A stretch of DNA of 37,585 bases, taken from assembly GCA_003427395.1 (NCBI GenBank), contig BFEA01000689.1, positions 619,823-657,407 on the forward strand, written 5' to 3'. The stretch's first letter is position 1; every line of letters begins with the position of its first letter. Under the pieces are notes generated by a model that saw only the letters and a list, made by a program, of their open reading frames with translations, ran no database searches and was not told the origin of the DNA. Below are positions 20,441 to 30,890 of this stretch, one piece after another. The position numbers and the translations under genes are program-made. The stretch comes from Chara braunii (lineage: Eukaryota > Streptophyta > Charophyceae > Charales > Characeae).

Positions 20441-20833
20441 GGAAACTCAAGTATTTTCAACAAAGCATCGTTCCGCCCCTCCCTTGAAAGTGAAACACGG
20501 CGGCCCTCAAAACTCGAGTGCGCCCCAGGCAAAACGGTCCGAGCAGGGCCCGATGGTACACCCGCTCCGTACGGTGAATCCCACGGAAGGAACAAATGCG
20601 GCGCGCGGGACAGGGCTGCAGTGGGGCTGTACCCGTTCAACCAGACGGAGGCGAGTATCAATTCAAAAATTAAATTCTTTCAGAATCCGACGCTATTGGA
20701 TGACGCCTTCTCTCGTCTTCTTCGGTGTGTTGTACAGGTGGTATTTCCTGCTGGCGTTGTGTGTTTTCGCTCCGAGCAGCGGCCGTACTTCCTACTGGCG
20801 TGGTGTAGGAGGGCAAGAGCTTTAGCTCCGTCG

Positions 20834-22972
20834 ATGGCGGGGGGGCGGGAGATGTCGTCTTCAAGGAGGTCTGTCTCCTTGTTGCCGTTGCTTCGACTGT
20901 TGGCCATCGCCACTCTTTTCATCGCGATCGCCATCTGTCCAGCGGAGGCTGTTCCCGCCAACAATTTCGCTGACTTGAAGAGGTTGTTGGCGGATACGAG
21001 TGTGAGCGCAATAGAGGTGAAGGCTGACATCAAGCTGACGGAGGACTTGCCGGAGGTCAGGCGCTCGATCCGGATCGTTGGACAGTGTCCAGGTGGCCGA
21101 CAATGCGTGGTCGATGGCGACTCCAAGTACCGTGCCTTTCTCATCAGCGGAGCAAGCGGATGCCCTCGCCCCCGTCCTAGGCTCCGTGTCGACATCAGCA
21201 ATCTACGTCTTATCAATGCGCGAGCTAATTTGGTTGAAGGTGAAGCGTGCGGGACTCTGCAGTGGGATAATGGGGCAGCTCTGAGCTTGATTGATGTGGC
21301 GTCAGCCACGCTGAGGGGCGTCAATTTCGAGGGCAATGTGGCCCTCACTCACTCTGGTGGTGCGCTGGCCGCTTTCTCATCAGCATTCTTAAGTCCGATT
21401 TCAACTCTTGATATCGCCAACTGTGTGTTCCGCAACAATCGCGCAGGCAATACCGGAGGCGGCATCGACATTGACAGCGGCGTGAAGACGACCATCACTT
21501 CCTCAACCTTCATTAATAATGCTGTTACGTCGGACGTGTCGGCGGCGTCTAGAGGAGGAGGCGGTGCGCTGTCAGACTTTTCTGGGTTTTTGGAAGTGAT
21601 TGGCTGCACGTTCCAGAACAACACGAACGCGTTCGGCTTTGGCGGCGCCGTCAACATTGGCAGCACTCCTGGGGTGCCGCCTGGCCGGTCGGATTTCCAG
21701 TCGAACACATTTGAGGGTAATTCCGCGAAGGAAGGCGGCGCCATNAGCGTGATTAGGGCGGGAGTGTCCATCTGCAAGAACACGTTCACGAACAACGTGG
21801 CGACTGGTGCCGGCAGTGCCGTTAGGAGAAGCAGCAACGTGCTCGTAGTCCTTGACAGGCACCCGGCCAAGTTCTGCCCGCGCATTCCCTCTGGCACTCG
21901 CACCGTCTGCGCGCGCGATTACAGGGGACCTGGGAACCCCATTCTGTCGGACGCCCCTTGTACTGTGAGCGACCAGGTGCGTGTAGTGTGCGGCAATGGC
22001 GGGAGCTGTATGCCCCGCGGAGTGGATATCAGGACGCCCACCGGTCGCCTGGCAAGCTTTCTCCTGGACGAGAAGCGCACCAAGCTGACACTCACAGAGA
22101 ACGTCGTGCTCACCGAGGGCCTTCCCCATCCCTCCCTCCTCAGAACCACGCCAATCACAATCACCGGCAAGTGCCCTCGGTCTCCCGGCGGAAGATGCGT
22201 GATCGACGGCCAGGGGAAGTTTACCGCCTTCGTCTTCCCCGTGCATGTGACGATGGAGAACATCGAATTTCGGCGCGCAGCTCTGACGGCCGTCAAGGCG
22301 GATGGCGGCTTCGTTGGCAGGAACCTTGTCTTCGCACGGAACAGGCGGCCTGTCGACTTCGACCTAACTCCGAACGAAGCCCCTTATACGGCGGGACTGT
22401 TCATTTCTGGAAGCTTCACTATTTCAGACTCCACCTTCAGTGAAAACGCTGGTTACTCTGGGGCTGCGCTTGGCACCTCCGCAAGCGACACATTCACGAG
22501 GGGAGTTATCTCAAAGTGCACGTTCAGTAAGAATGTGGTGGCGCGCGGTGGCGCTGCAGTGGATTTGGGTGGGGAGAGGGGCAAGACTTCGTACCGCGTG
22601 ACGGACTCGACTTTCACGGGGAACACGGCTGCCGACGGGGGCGGAATCACCGCAAGTAATGGGCAGGTGGAGATCGTTCGTTGCACTTTCAAGAACAACA
22701 AAGCGACCAGGTTCTTTGCTGGAGCAGTGCGTATTGACGAGTACGAGAAGTTTTCCCTTTGCAACTGCCAGTTTTCTGGAAACACCGCCAAGGAGAGCAA
22801 CAGCAGCAATCTCTTCGTCTCTCAGATAACAGGAATACGGGCAACGACTCTGTTCTGCCCTACTCAACCTCCTCTAACGCAATTCAACTGCAACTTTAAC
22901 GGCGATCGCGACGAACCGTTCCCATGTTTTCCGATCACAATCGGAGGGCCAGGATGTGCTGGCTGTGGTTAG
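20834..22972 (+). CDS. Secreted two-module beta-helix (pectin-lyase-fold) protein
   Basis: A single uninterrupted frame of 712 residues from the first in-frame ATG at 20834; the frame is open further upstream but has no earlier ATG. Residues 11-39 form a signal peptide: RRS, then a Leu/Ile/Ala core, ending PAEA before V40. Two homologous modules follow. Each starts with a G-x-C-P-x-G-G-R-x-C-V-[VI]-D-G motif (about residues 83 and 445, spacing about 362) and then has repeats of the form F-x-x-N-x-A/T with GGA or GGG turns (about residues 174, 206, 242, 270, 304, 541, 572, 601, 630). This is the pattern of right-handed parallel beta-helices, including the GGA[IV]/FxxN repeats of polymorphic outer-membrane proteins. 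Cys-rich segments link the modules and close the C-terminus (PGCAGCG). The protein is likely extracellular or in the wall. No pectinase catalytic residues can be assigned, so the enzyme activity is unknown; adhesion or carbohydrate binding is equally possible. One base at 21745 is N (residue 304). Confidence 0.85.
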   Translation: MAGGREMSSSRRSVSLLPLLRLLAIATLFIAIAICPAEAVPANNFADLKRLLADTSVSAIEVKADIKLTEDLPEVRRSIRIVGQCPGGRQCVVDGDSKYRAFLISGASGCPRPRPRLRVDISNLRLINARANLVEGEACGTLQWDNGAALSLIDVASATLRGVNFEGNVALTHSGGALAAFSSAFLSPISTLDIANCVFRNNRAGNTGGGIDIDSGVKTTITSSTFINNAVTSDVSAASRGGGGALSDFSGFLEVIGCTFQNNTNAFGFGGAVNIGSTPGVPPGRSDFQSNTFEGNSAKEGGAXSVIRAGVSICKNTFTNNVATGAGSAVRRSSNVLVVLDRHPAKFCPRIPSGTRTVCARDYRGPGNPILSDAPCTVSDQVRVVCGNGGSCMPRGVDIRTPTGRLASFLLDEKRTKLTLTENVVLTEGLPHPSLLRTTPITITGKCPRSPGGRCVIDGQGKFTAFVFPVHVTMENIEFRRAALTAVKADGGFVGRNLVFARNRRPVDFDLTPNEAPYTAGLFISGSFTISDSTFSENAGYSGAALGTSASDTFTRGVISKCTFSKNVVARGGAAVDLGGERGKTSYRVTDSTFTGNTAADGGGITASNGQVEIVRCTFKNNKATRFFAGAVRIDEYEKFSLCNCQFSGNTAKESNSSNLFVSQITGIRATTLFCPTQPPLTQFNCNFNGDRDEPFPCFPITIGGPGCAGCG

Positions 22973-24160
22973 CCGCTACTTACAACAGCGAGAGAGTTAA
23001 GTTAACAGCAGCCAGAGAGTTAGGCGGCAGGTGGTAGGGGGTTTGCACGCGGGATCCTGTCGAGAGCCAATAAGGGGTACTAAGAGTCTCCGTGGGATTT
23101 AGACTTTAGAAAGTTCAATTTTCGCTGTTGGTCAGGGAATCGCTGTTGTCAATAATGTTGTCAATAATTGTTGGAGCTGAGCGCTGTTGTCGTTAACTTC
23201 TCTGTAATCTTGCCGGAGGGCGTATGATGTGAGAGGGGCGGGGCTGAGGGTCCCTCCTGTATTCTTCGTTCGCGGAGGTTTATTTCATTAACTGGCGGCA
23301 GGAAACAGAACTGCGCTCGAGTCGAAGCATGACCTGGGCATCTGTTTTTTTTTTTTTTTTTTTCAGGAGCAGTGAGAGTGGCTGTCTGTGCCTGTGTGTC
23401 CTATCAGGAGTGGGTGTGTACTGGTTGCTCCGTCTCTGTGGAAACGGAGTTTAGACAACGCTTTTCTTCATCGAGAGAGAGATCGGTCAGCAATGCGGGG
23501 GAAAGCCTCCTACGGTAGTCATGTCTGAAGATGATGATTTAGTCCTTCGGTATTCTACTATTCGCCAAGTGCTGTTAAACGATGAGGTAGAAATAGCTGA
23601 TTGATTATCAGGTTACGTTATTTGAAATCCGTGTTGTGTTGATCGGGACGGCCCGGGCATAACATTGCTACTTCAAGTTGTGTCTACTTCTGTAATTCAC
23701 TGTCTACGGAATCAATCATTCACTGCCCGCAATTCGAATTGATTGGAAAAAGTGATTCGAACTCATTGGTGGTAAGGTAGAAGTAGGTGATGATGCATAT
23801 GTAATTGCTTTCGGTCGGGCTTTCAGAAGCGTGATCCGCAAAGATGCTGAGACTGGCATTGCATGAGCTTCGTGCCAACGAGCGCCCCCTCCTCATCCTT
23901 ATTAAATGGTTTCAGAATTTTGGTAATCATGGTCGTTGAAGTTGTTATTGCCTACGGTCCGTCTGACGAGCCGGTCCTACCTACCTGTCTCTCTCCCACT
24001 CTCTCTCAAACACACCCACACACCTCGCCTGTCTCCCACACATATCTTGATGTGACATTGTGAACAGTTTCAGGAAATGAAAATACGTTTACTATCTGAC
24101 TGAAGCACTGTTTGCCGTTCTTCAACGTGACGAACTGCTCGCCCGCGTCATTGTCTGTCC

Positions 24161-24161
<1 letters not shown>
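22973..24161. other. 3' flank of the beta-helix gene; no other gene seen
   Basis: The first few hundred bases are probably 3' untranslated sequence. A poly-T run lies at about 23345-23363 and a tandem gttgtcaataat motif near 23145-23170. No further gene was recognised. Confidence 0.5.
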
Positions 24162-24252
<91 letters not shown>

Positions 24253-24314
24253 CCATGCGCGTGCGTCTGCCCTCCTGTTCTCTCCCGCTCTTTTTCTCGC
24301 TTCTGCCCTCCTAT

Positions 24315-24388
<74 letters not shown>
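24162..24388. repeat. (CT)n and (CA)n microsatellites
   Basis: CT repeats at about 24162-24249 and 24317-24331 are followed by CA repeats at about 24332-24388. Confidence 0.97.
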
Positions 24389-24391
<3 letters not shown>

Positions 24392-24587
24392 TGTACACAA
24401 GGCATGCTTTTTTTTGTGGAGTTGTGTTTCTGTGGCTTTTTTTTTTTTTTTTTTTTTTTTGGTTGCAATAGGCCCACAAGGCCCGAAACTAGAGGCTTGC
24501 CGACCGTTTTTGCGGGAAAAGTGCCAGTTTTCCCAAATTTATTTTGCCTGGCAGAGGTACTAGTGGTTCAAACCACCGCTACCTCCG

Positions 24588-25251
24588 CGGCCAAGTCCCA
24601 CATACAGTGTTGAGCCAGTTCAACGTTGAACTAGATCTAGCTCAACGTGTGTGACCCCACACAACGGCTGAGATGCATCGGGAGCTGCACATCCAGCGGT
24701 TGTTCTTAGGTTTATAAAATACAAAGACTTTAGGTTTTGTTCATTGGTTCACGAAAGGTGCTGAAAAATCCCTCCGCCCTAATAGCCTGCCCATCTTCCA
24801 TTGACTACATACCCCACTTATGGGTTCAACAGTGCTTGTGCCATCATGATCTTCTGTGGGAGGACACTTTCTGACAGCCGTGGGAGGACACTCTGACAGA
24901 GAGTGTTCATGCTGTGTTTGGCTGTGGAGTCCAAAACTCGTTTCTGCGAATGCACCAAGCCAGGGATGCTGTCTACATTCATTTCATGTTCTAGTGAGTC
25001 CCTTTCTCCGACTTTGCGTAATGCGGAGCCTTTCACTGAGGATTGTTGTATTTTCCATTTTACTTTTTAGAAAATAGGGACGAAGATTTCAGTAGCATTT
25101 GGTTATTCATTGTTTTTTGGGAAATAGGGGAAGAAAAGCTTCAGCAGCATTTGATTCTCCTTTTTTGCCTTTGTTTCGAGTTTTTCAGTCGCAAAAACCG
25201 TGCCACACCTTTGCGTTGAGCCAGTTCAAGGGTGCATGTGGGACTTGGCCG
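24588..25251. mobile_element. Foldback element with roughly 40-bp terminal inverted repeats
   Basis: The left arm starts cggccaagtcccacat at 24588; the right arm ends atgtgggacttggccg at 25251. Inward, the arms share ttgagccagttcaa in complementary forms, and the left arm carries an extra 16-bp palindrome, agttcaacgttgaact, at 24617-24632. The interior (about 580 bp) has no coding capacity. No clear TSD was found. It resembles a MITE or foldback element of undetermined superfamily. Confidence 0.6.
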
Positions 25252-25955
25252 CCAGGCCTGTTTTTGCCCCATGCATGTGGTCTTTTTGTTGTACTTTTGC
25301 GAAAAAAAGAAAAAAGAACTCAGCGTTGAGAGAAGAATGTAGCATTCATGTTGCCCCCCCGCCCCAACAGCGGTAGTCAGAGATGGGGTGGGACCGCCGG
25401 TGGGGGTCCAGCTAACGCAAAGACCCAGCATTTTGCCAGTAGCTGCGCCTCCCTTTCTCATTGTCCCCCACCCCTCATGGAGTAGCAGCAGAAGCTATGG
25501 CCAACACTCTCCCACACACCACACACAACCCACTTGCGCTCACACTCACACCTGTGTTGGTCATAGTGAGGCCCTATACTTGCAGGGGTCCCCTCTATAT
25601 AGTCTTTAGGCGTAGTGGTAGGAAGGTAGTGAAAGGCGAAAAAGAATTTGAGAGAAGAACATAGTGTAGTTTATTAAAAAAAAAAAAAAAAAAAGGAATG
25701 TAGCATTAAAAAAAAGAAAAAGCGGTTACACTGCGGGCACTGCGGGGTGTAATCCATCAACCAAGAAAAAAAAAGAAACAAAAAGAAAAACGTATTTGGA
25801 CCTCATAGCAAGTACATTCAATCTGCAAAGTGCTTTATGCGAGTGTGCCCTCAGTGAAGGCGTTACAACGGGCTTGTCAAACGAAAGACAGAAGAAAAAA
25901 ATAAAGAAAATGAAACTACCCGCTATACTCAGGAAAGAGGTTGATACATCACCAT
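25252..25955. other. No gene recognised
   Basis: Mixed DNA with A-rich runs near 25675-25695 and 25705-25790. The motif gaatgtagcatt occurs at about 25334 and 25697. Confidence 0.45.
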
Positions 25956-26126
25956 CAGGGCCGTGGTCCCACTAGCAAGGGGATAGGATAGAAATCCTGA
26001 ATCTGGCCATGTTTAGTGCAGAGATACAGAAAAGCAGTTCGATCTCGATTTCCTGCTCCTGTCCTCGAACACGTCCAGATTCAGGCATTCAATCGGATGC
26101 TCTTTGCTAATGGGACCACGGCCCAG
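25956..26126. mobile_element. MITE, family A copy 3
   Basis: The ends gggccgtggtcccactagca (from 25958) and its near reverse complement ending at 26124 pair. The arms hold ctgaatctgg and ccagattcag and the family motif cagaaaagcag. The flanks give CAG on both sides if the termini are placed one base inward; TTA is not present here. Confidence 0.8.
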
Positions 26127-26225
26127 CAGTATTGTGAGTGTCTCAGTAGCCCGTGGGCCGCTGTCAGCCCAGGAAACCGGTTCTATACATCATCCTCAGC
26201 ACAACTGTGAGTGTCCCCTTCTTGA

Positions 26226-26685
26226 CAGGGCCTCGTTAGACACTCCTTATGAGTTCCTTGCGCCACAAGGAATTTTCCTTGTGGCTCATAAGGGAATTCG
26301 GGCTCTTCGTTCCACCTGTCGTCGGGGATGTCGCCCCAGGACATTTCCTAAGACTGATGTCAGAAAAAAAAAAGAAAAGAAAAGAAAAAACAGTTGTGCT
26401 TCAGGCCTTCAGCCAATAGGGTGCCGCCACGATCCAGATTCTCAGCTGTAACGTCTATCTACCNNTGTGCNNTCTNCTCTNCGTGAAACGCGGATTCCTT
26501 GTGCCCAAGGGACCTCGTGAGGTCCCTTGGGCACAAGGAAGAAATGGCTGGGGCCACAAGGATGCCACAAGGAATTTTCCTCGTGGCGTTTTCACATTTC
26601 TTTTCCAATATCGGCCCCAAGGACAGGTGGAACGAGCATGTCCTTGTGGATTTCACGTCCCCGAGGAGTGTCTAACGAGGCCCTG
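26226..26685. mobile_element. Non-autonomous element sharing TIRs with 7379-9382
   Basis: The ends are cagggcctcgttagacactc at 26226 and its reverse complement finishing at 26685, matching the 2.0-kb transposon at 7379-9382 at all but one of the shared positions. The subterminal repeats differ: here the motif ccacaagg / ccttgtgg recurs (for example around 26261-26285 and 26566-26590) instead of taggatt. There is no coding sequence. Several N calls lie at 26464-26481. Length is about 460 bp, as in a MITE. Confidence 0.85.
26495..26540. repeat. Perfect 22-bp hairpin with 2-nt loop
   Basis: The left arm 26495-26516 starts ttccttgtgcccaaggga; the right arm 26519-26540 is its exact reverse complement; the loop is gt at 26517-26518. 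It lies inside the 26226-26685 element, next to the N calls. Confidence 0.97.
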
Positions 26686-26726
26686 AGTGTCATCAGCCCA
26701 TAGATGGGGCCCTGCTTGGCTGGCAG

Positions 26727-26860
26727 GGCAGCAAAACAAAACAAAACAAAACAACAAAAAACAAGAAAAGAAAAAAAAACAAGACAAAGTTGAAACTAGC
26801 TCAAAAAAAAGTTGAAACTAGCTCAAAAAGAAGTTGAAACTAAAGTTGAAACTAGCTCAA
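26727..26860. repeat. (AAAAC)n and tandem aaagttgaaactagctc units
   Basis: AAAAC repeats at about 26734-26760 are followed by three full and one partial copy of a unit of about 23 bp containing gttgaaactagctcaaa. Confidence 0.9.
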
Positions 26861-27069
26861 ATAGCCGGCAGATACCGTATTCGGAGTATTACGTTTTTCA
26901 CAGCCTTCCCTCCTTATACCTCGAACATACAGTCTCGTCCAGTTTTTTTCTTAATTATATATTACAGGCGGGCCCGTAGGGCCCAAACAATTTGTTACAT
27001 TTTGTTTTGGCCGAGCCTCCCCTGTACCCCTGAAAAAAATCCCGTTTTTCCCAACACTGAGAAAGGTAG

Positions 27070-28245
27070 TGGTGGGACCTGTAGCGCTCCGATGAAGTGC
27101 TAAGTGCTGCGCTACCAGGCGTACTCGCTGTTCGGAGACGGCAGCGCTCTGCGTCGGCAGCAAGGTGTGGGATTCGGGGTCTGGGGCGGAATGATGTCTT
27201 CTTCGTTGATTTCTAGGTTCGGCCATCACCCTCAGCTCTGACAAGGGGCTGTGTCTCCCTGTGGAATACCAGGGAGCAGGGAGATTCCGGTTCCTCCTAC
27301 AACAGAATCTACAACATTCAAGTAATGGAACTCGTGGCAGTGTGAACACGACGAAGGGAGAGAGAGTCTAGTATGAGACAGCGGGCACATCCAATAGTGG
27401 CAGCTCTGGAGGCAGTGGGTGGGCAGCCGGTGGTGGTGGGACTAGTGTTGGGAGGAGCACGTGAGAACTACTGTTGACTATCTCGACCGGGAGCGTGAAA
27501 GACCCGAAGCTCGAGGGGTAGCGGTGCCACCAATGGGAGTGGGAGTTCCTCTGTTGGTAGTGGGAGCGTCTCCGTTGGGATCAAGGGCGCTGAGCACTAA
27601 CCAGGACATTCTCTTACACAAAATATTTAAGAGTACATTAACCTAGCCGTTTTCCTTGCTAAATACTGCTTATGAGTGGCTTACTTCATGACAAACGTAC
27701 ATGATAATATTTGGAAATTTCCGAAAGGAGCGCGGAGGAGGACAGCGCTCCGTTGAAGCGCTGCGCTACCGATGGTATCGCCGTTCGGAGACGACGCCGC
27801 TCTGCATAGGCAGCAACTCGAAGGCGCGGGATTCGGGGTGTTGGGCGGAGCTATGGAGTACTCGGTACTCTCTAGGTTCGGCCACCACCCTCAGCCTTGA
27901 TCAAGGGCTGCGTCTCTCTGTGGAATATCAGGGAGCAGGGTGGTTCCCGTCCCTCCTACGACCTTCAACGTCCAGAATTCAAGTGTTATCTACTGCGGTA
28001 TTATGCCCATTTATTGGTTAAATACATTGCAAACTGCACGAAGAAGGGAGAGAGGCTCTAGTGCTTGGCGAACGGTGTGTCAGACAGGAGCAGTGGGAGG
28101 GCAACTGGCAGCGGTGGGACTGTTGTTCTGAGGAGCATGTACGGATTACTAGTGACTATCTCAACCGGGAGCGTGAACACAGGACCTGAAGGGCCACGGG
28201 CACAGGCTGTTTGGTCGACTGGTTGAAACAGCACCACTATACATG
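27070..28245 (+). repeat. Tandem duplication of a roughly 660-bp unit
   Basis: Unit 1 (about 27070-27735) and unit 2 (about 27736-28245) are diverged direct copies. Shared blocks include gcgctccg, gctgcgctacc, gttcggagac, gggattcggggt, ctaggttcggcca, gtggaatacc/gtggaatatc, agggagcaggg and accgggagcgtga, with offsets of 657-679 bp. In both units a pyrimidine-rich tract ending in ctag precedes a frame reading GSA-[IT]-TLS-x-D-x-GL-x-L-x-VEYQGAG-x-F, which looks like a spliced exon. Frames elsewhere are broken. It may be a duplicated gene fragment or a satellite-like unit; no family was recognised. Confidence 0.65.
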
Positions 28246-28287
28246 GAGACATACTTTAGTTACATTGACTTCTCTTATCTTGGCCTT

Positions 28288-28318
28288 TTTTTTTTTTTTT
28301 TTTTTTGGGGGGGGGGGA
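28288..28318. repeat. Poly-T followed by poly-G
   Basis: About 20 T then about 11 G. Low-complexity tract of uncertain exact length. Confidence 0.9.
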
Positions 28319-30540
28319 AAAAAACTCCAATCTATTCGTGGGGAGCATCACATGCTGAGAACCGGGCTCAGCGTCCCTTTGAAGTACAACTGAGAATATG
28401 TAACACATTTGAAGTTATGGGGCCATTACCCGGCTTCGGCTAAGAAAACAATCAGTCGATTACCAAACCTGTGAAAACCTATGAGAAACAACTTTAAGAA
28501 CAACTGCAGTTCTCAGAAAAAAACTGCCTGACTACAGTCCAAACCTGGAAACAGAAGATCCTAACTAGAACCTCCTACTGTTTACACCTCCCCTTCAACA
28601 AGCGAAAAAACGTTAAGTCCAAGCGTGTAGTCCTCGTACCAGAACTCAACTGATCTCATACCCCCCTATGCTAGGGTTACAGAGCAACACAAACTTCCCC
28701 AGTACCGACCAGCCTGGTTCAGACGGCAGAGTGCCTTCCTCCCTCGACACTCTCGAATAGCCACACACCCCTAAGTTACAAGGGAAAAAAAAAACCGGCA
28801 TCAGCTACGTTGGACAAACTGGTTATGCGTTCCTCCCTCGGCATAACAACTCCACAGACCTCTTGCTCCCCCAGGTTACAGAGCAAAGGCTCCAGCACCG
28901 GCCTGCGTCCTCCCAACCTTGTCCTTCTGACTTACTTACTTAAACAGACGTCCCTTCTCATGTTGACCCCCCCTTGCTTCCTCCCATCTTCCAGTTCTAA
29001 CCTTCTCCTTCCCCCCCTGACAATCTATCCACAATCTCCCTAATCATAGGCAGAGCTAAACTAATGGCATACATGAGATCAGCCTAAAAAACAGTAAAAC
29101 GAACTCCATCCACGATCCAACTCCTTTCCCGCACTGCAGAGGAAATACTACCGACCTTTATTTACCTCAAATTCGAAATTACATTCTATTTTCTTCTCCA
29201 TAACTTTCAAGTTACTCTGTCGTTGGTCTTATTTTTGGGTGTTTTCAGTCGTTTCCTGGTCTGCCTTCATAAGTTTCTGTTGTCAGTGAAATTTCGTTTG
29301 ACATAGTTTTAGTACTTGGTTTGTAAGCAGTAACAATGTATTTTTCATGTTTTAGGGTTCCCTCCCTCCTCTTAGAGACAATTATAACGTTGGGAATATC
29401 GGTGCCCTTGGTGTGTGAGGGTGGGAGTGTATTCCGTAGCTCGGGTTCTCTGCGGGTGGCCGAGTTGGTAAGCCAAATCCAAGCCTGTTTTTTTTTTTTT
29501 TCAAAGAAAGGGCTCAGCGCCCAAGGCTTCAATTATGCAATTGATTACAACACTTAACATACACACGCCTCTTCCCATTAGGGCAAGAAGAACCTCAGCC
29601 ACTGCTCTCCTGGAGACAGCTTCCCTGTATAACACGAATATAGCATAGTCACGGGGCATTGATTGCTTTCCCAGTGAGGAAGGATTAACCCCGTTAAGTG
29701 CAGAATCATGCTCTGCCCTACGAGACTCCTCAATTATCCATACTTCAATCTTCTACATGGTGAAGAGTAGGGGAGATACCAATAAGGCAAAGATATTGAT
29801 AACAGGACATGAAAGTTTAGTAGTTCGTCATTAATTACGACGAACTTCCCCTAAACAACAATTGTTAACACAGACACAAACCAAAGGGGAGCACAGTAGT
29901 TGGAAGAAAATTATAATCTAAAGATTCTAAACATAAAAGAGCATCAAACCAAGTCAAACCCTAACCGATGATGACCAAGGATTGGCCCCATGTTCTTATT
30001 TGGATTTCAGCATGACTCTCCTATGAGCAAGAAGTTGGAAGTGGGCTTACTTAGTTACTACATTTCTTACATTTTGTATCTGACGGGTTTTATAGGCTAA
30101 ATCCCTGCTCCCCTCTATCTCTGGTTATGGTGTGCACTTTAACACACACCTCTTGCTTGTAGGAAAGGGAAGAGCCCAGGGCTGCGAACTTAGCTCGGAG
30201 CTTGAATTTGTTTACTTGGTTGATTTCGGTTCGGTCGTAGACTTGATTGGTAACCCAACACCTGCCCTGGAAACTTTGGTGAATTCGATAGGCTGAGTTA
30301 GTTAGGCAGAATTTACTTCATAGATTAGCAGTAGTTCTTGACCGATTTACAGGATGTATTGGGCCGTAAGCGAAATTGGGTAACAAAAAAGGAGAGAGAT
30401 TGCCTGGTATTGGTATTAGACTCCGATTCTGGTTCTGCCAGACTTATAAGCAAAATTGGCTAATGCTGCCAGGATAACTCCGCGTTGAATTGTGATGTCC
30501 CCGACCTCGATTCGCTTTGTTTTTAATACAAATGGTATTT
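28319..30540. other. Long stretch with no gene recognised
   Basis: About 2.2 kb without a domain-bearing frame. A duplicated gttacagagcaa motif occurs near 28677 and 28874. A tRNA-like A-box sequence, tggccgagttggtaagcc, lies at about 29457-29474 but has no matching B box, so it may be a worn SINE head. The rest is AT-rich and unassigned. Confidence 0.45.
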
Positions 30541-30640
30541 GAGGAAAAAAAAAAAAAAAAAGGAAAAAAAAAAAGCTAGTGGTGGCTTAAACCACCTCTT
30601 TCTTTCCAAGTCGTAGTTGCATTTGGGAAAATAACATGGG
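30541..30640 (+). repeat. A-run plus SINE-like 3' tail
   Basis: Two A runs (about 30544-30574) are followed within about 60 bp by gtagttgcatttgggaaaat. This closely matches gtagtcccatttgggaaaat at the 3' end of SINE copy 2, also just after an A run. It probably marks the tail of another retroposon of the same or a partner family. Confidence 0.45.
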
Positions 30641-30890
30641 GGGCCGGGCGAGGGTTGGTAAAAATAAAACATTTGGGCCTTGTGGTCCTGATCGGAGAGA
30701 AAAAAAAAAAAAACTGCAGAGTTGAAAGGAAGGATGTGGGGGAAAGCCACAAAGGAAGTGTGCTCACAGCAGTTGCTCGGGGAATGCGTCAGTGTGCTCG
30801 CAGCAGTTGCTCTAGGAATGCATTTGCCCAGAATCATGGATAATTTCCTTTTTTGTTTTTTGTGTCGTTTATTTTTTGCTCCTAAGAGCA

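Noticed and set aside
20621-20833. N-terminal extension of the beta-helix protein
   Set aside because: The frame is open, but the first ATG is at 20834 and it is followed at once by a good signal peptide. The upstream part has no ATG and is more likely a leader.
26209-26692. 8-bp target duplication tgagtgtc around the short TIR element
   Set aside because: The left copy lies about 12 bp or more away from the terminus and the same motif also occurs near 26134, so it is probably local repetition.
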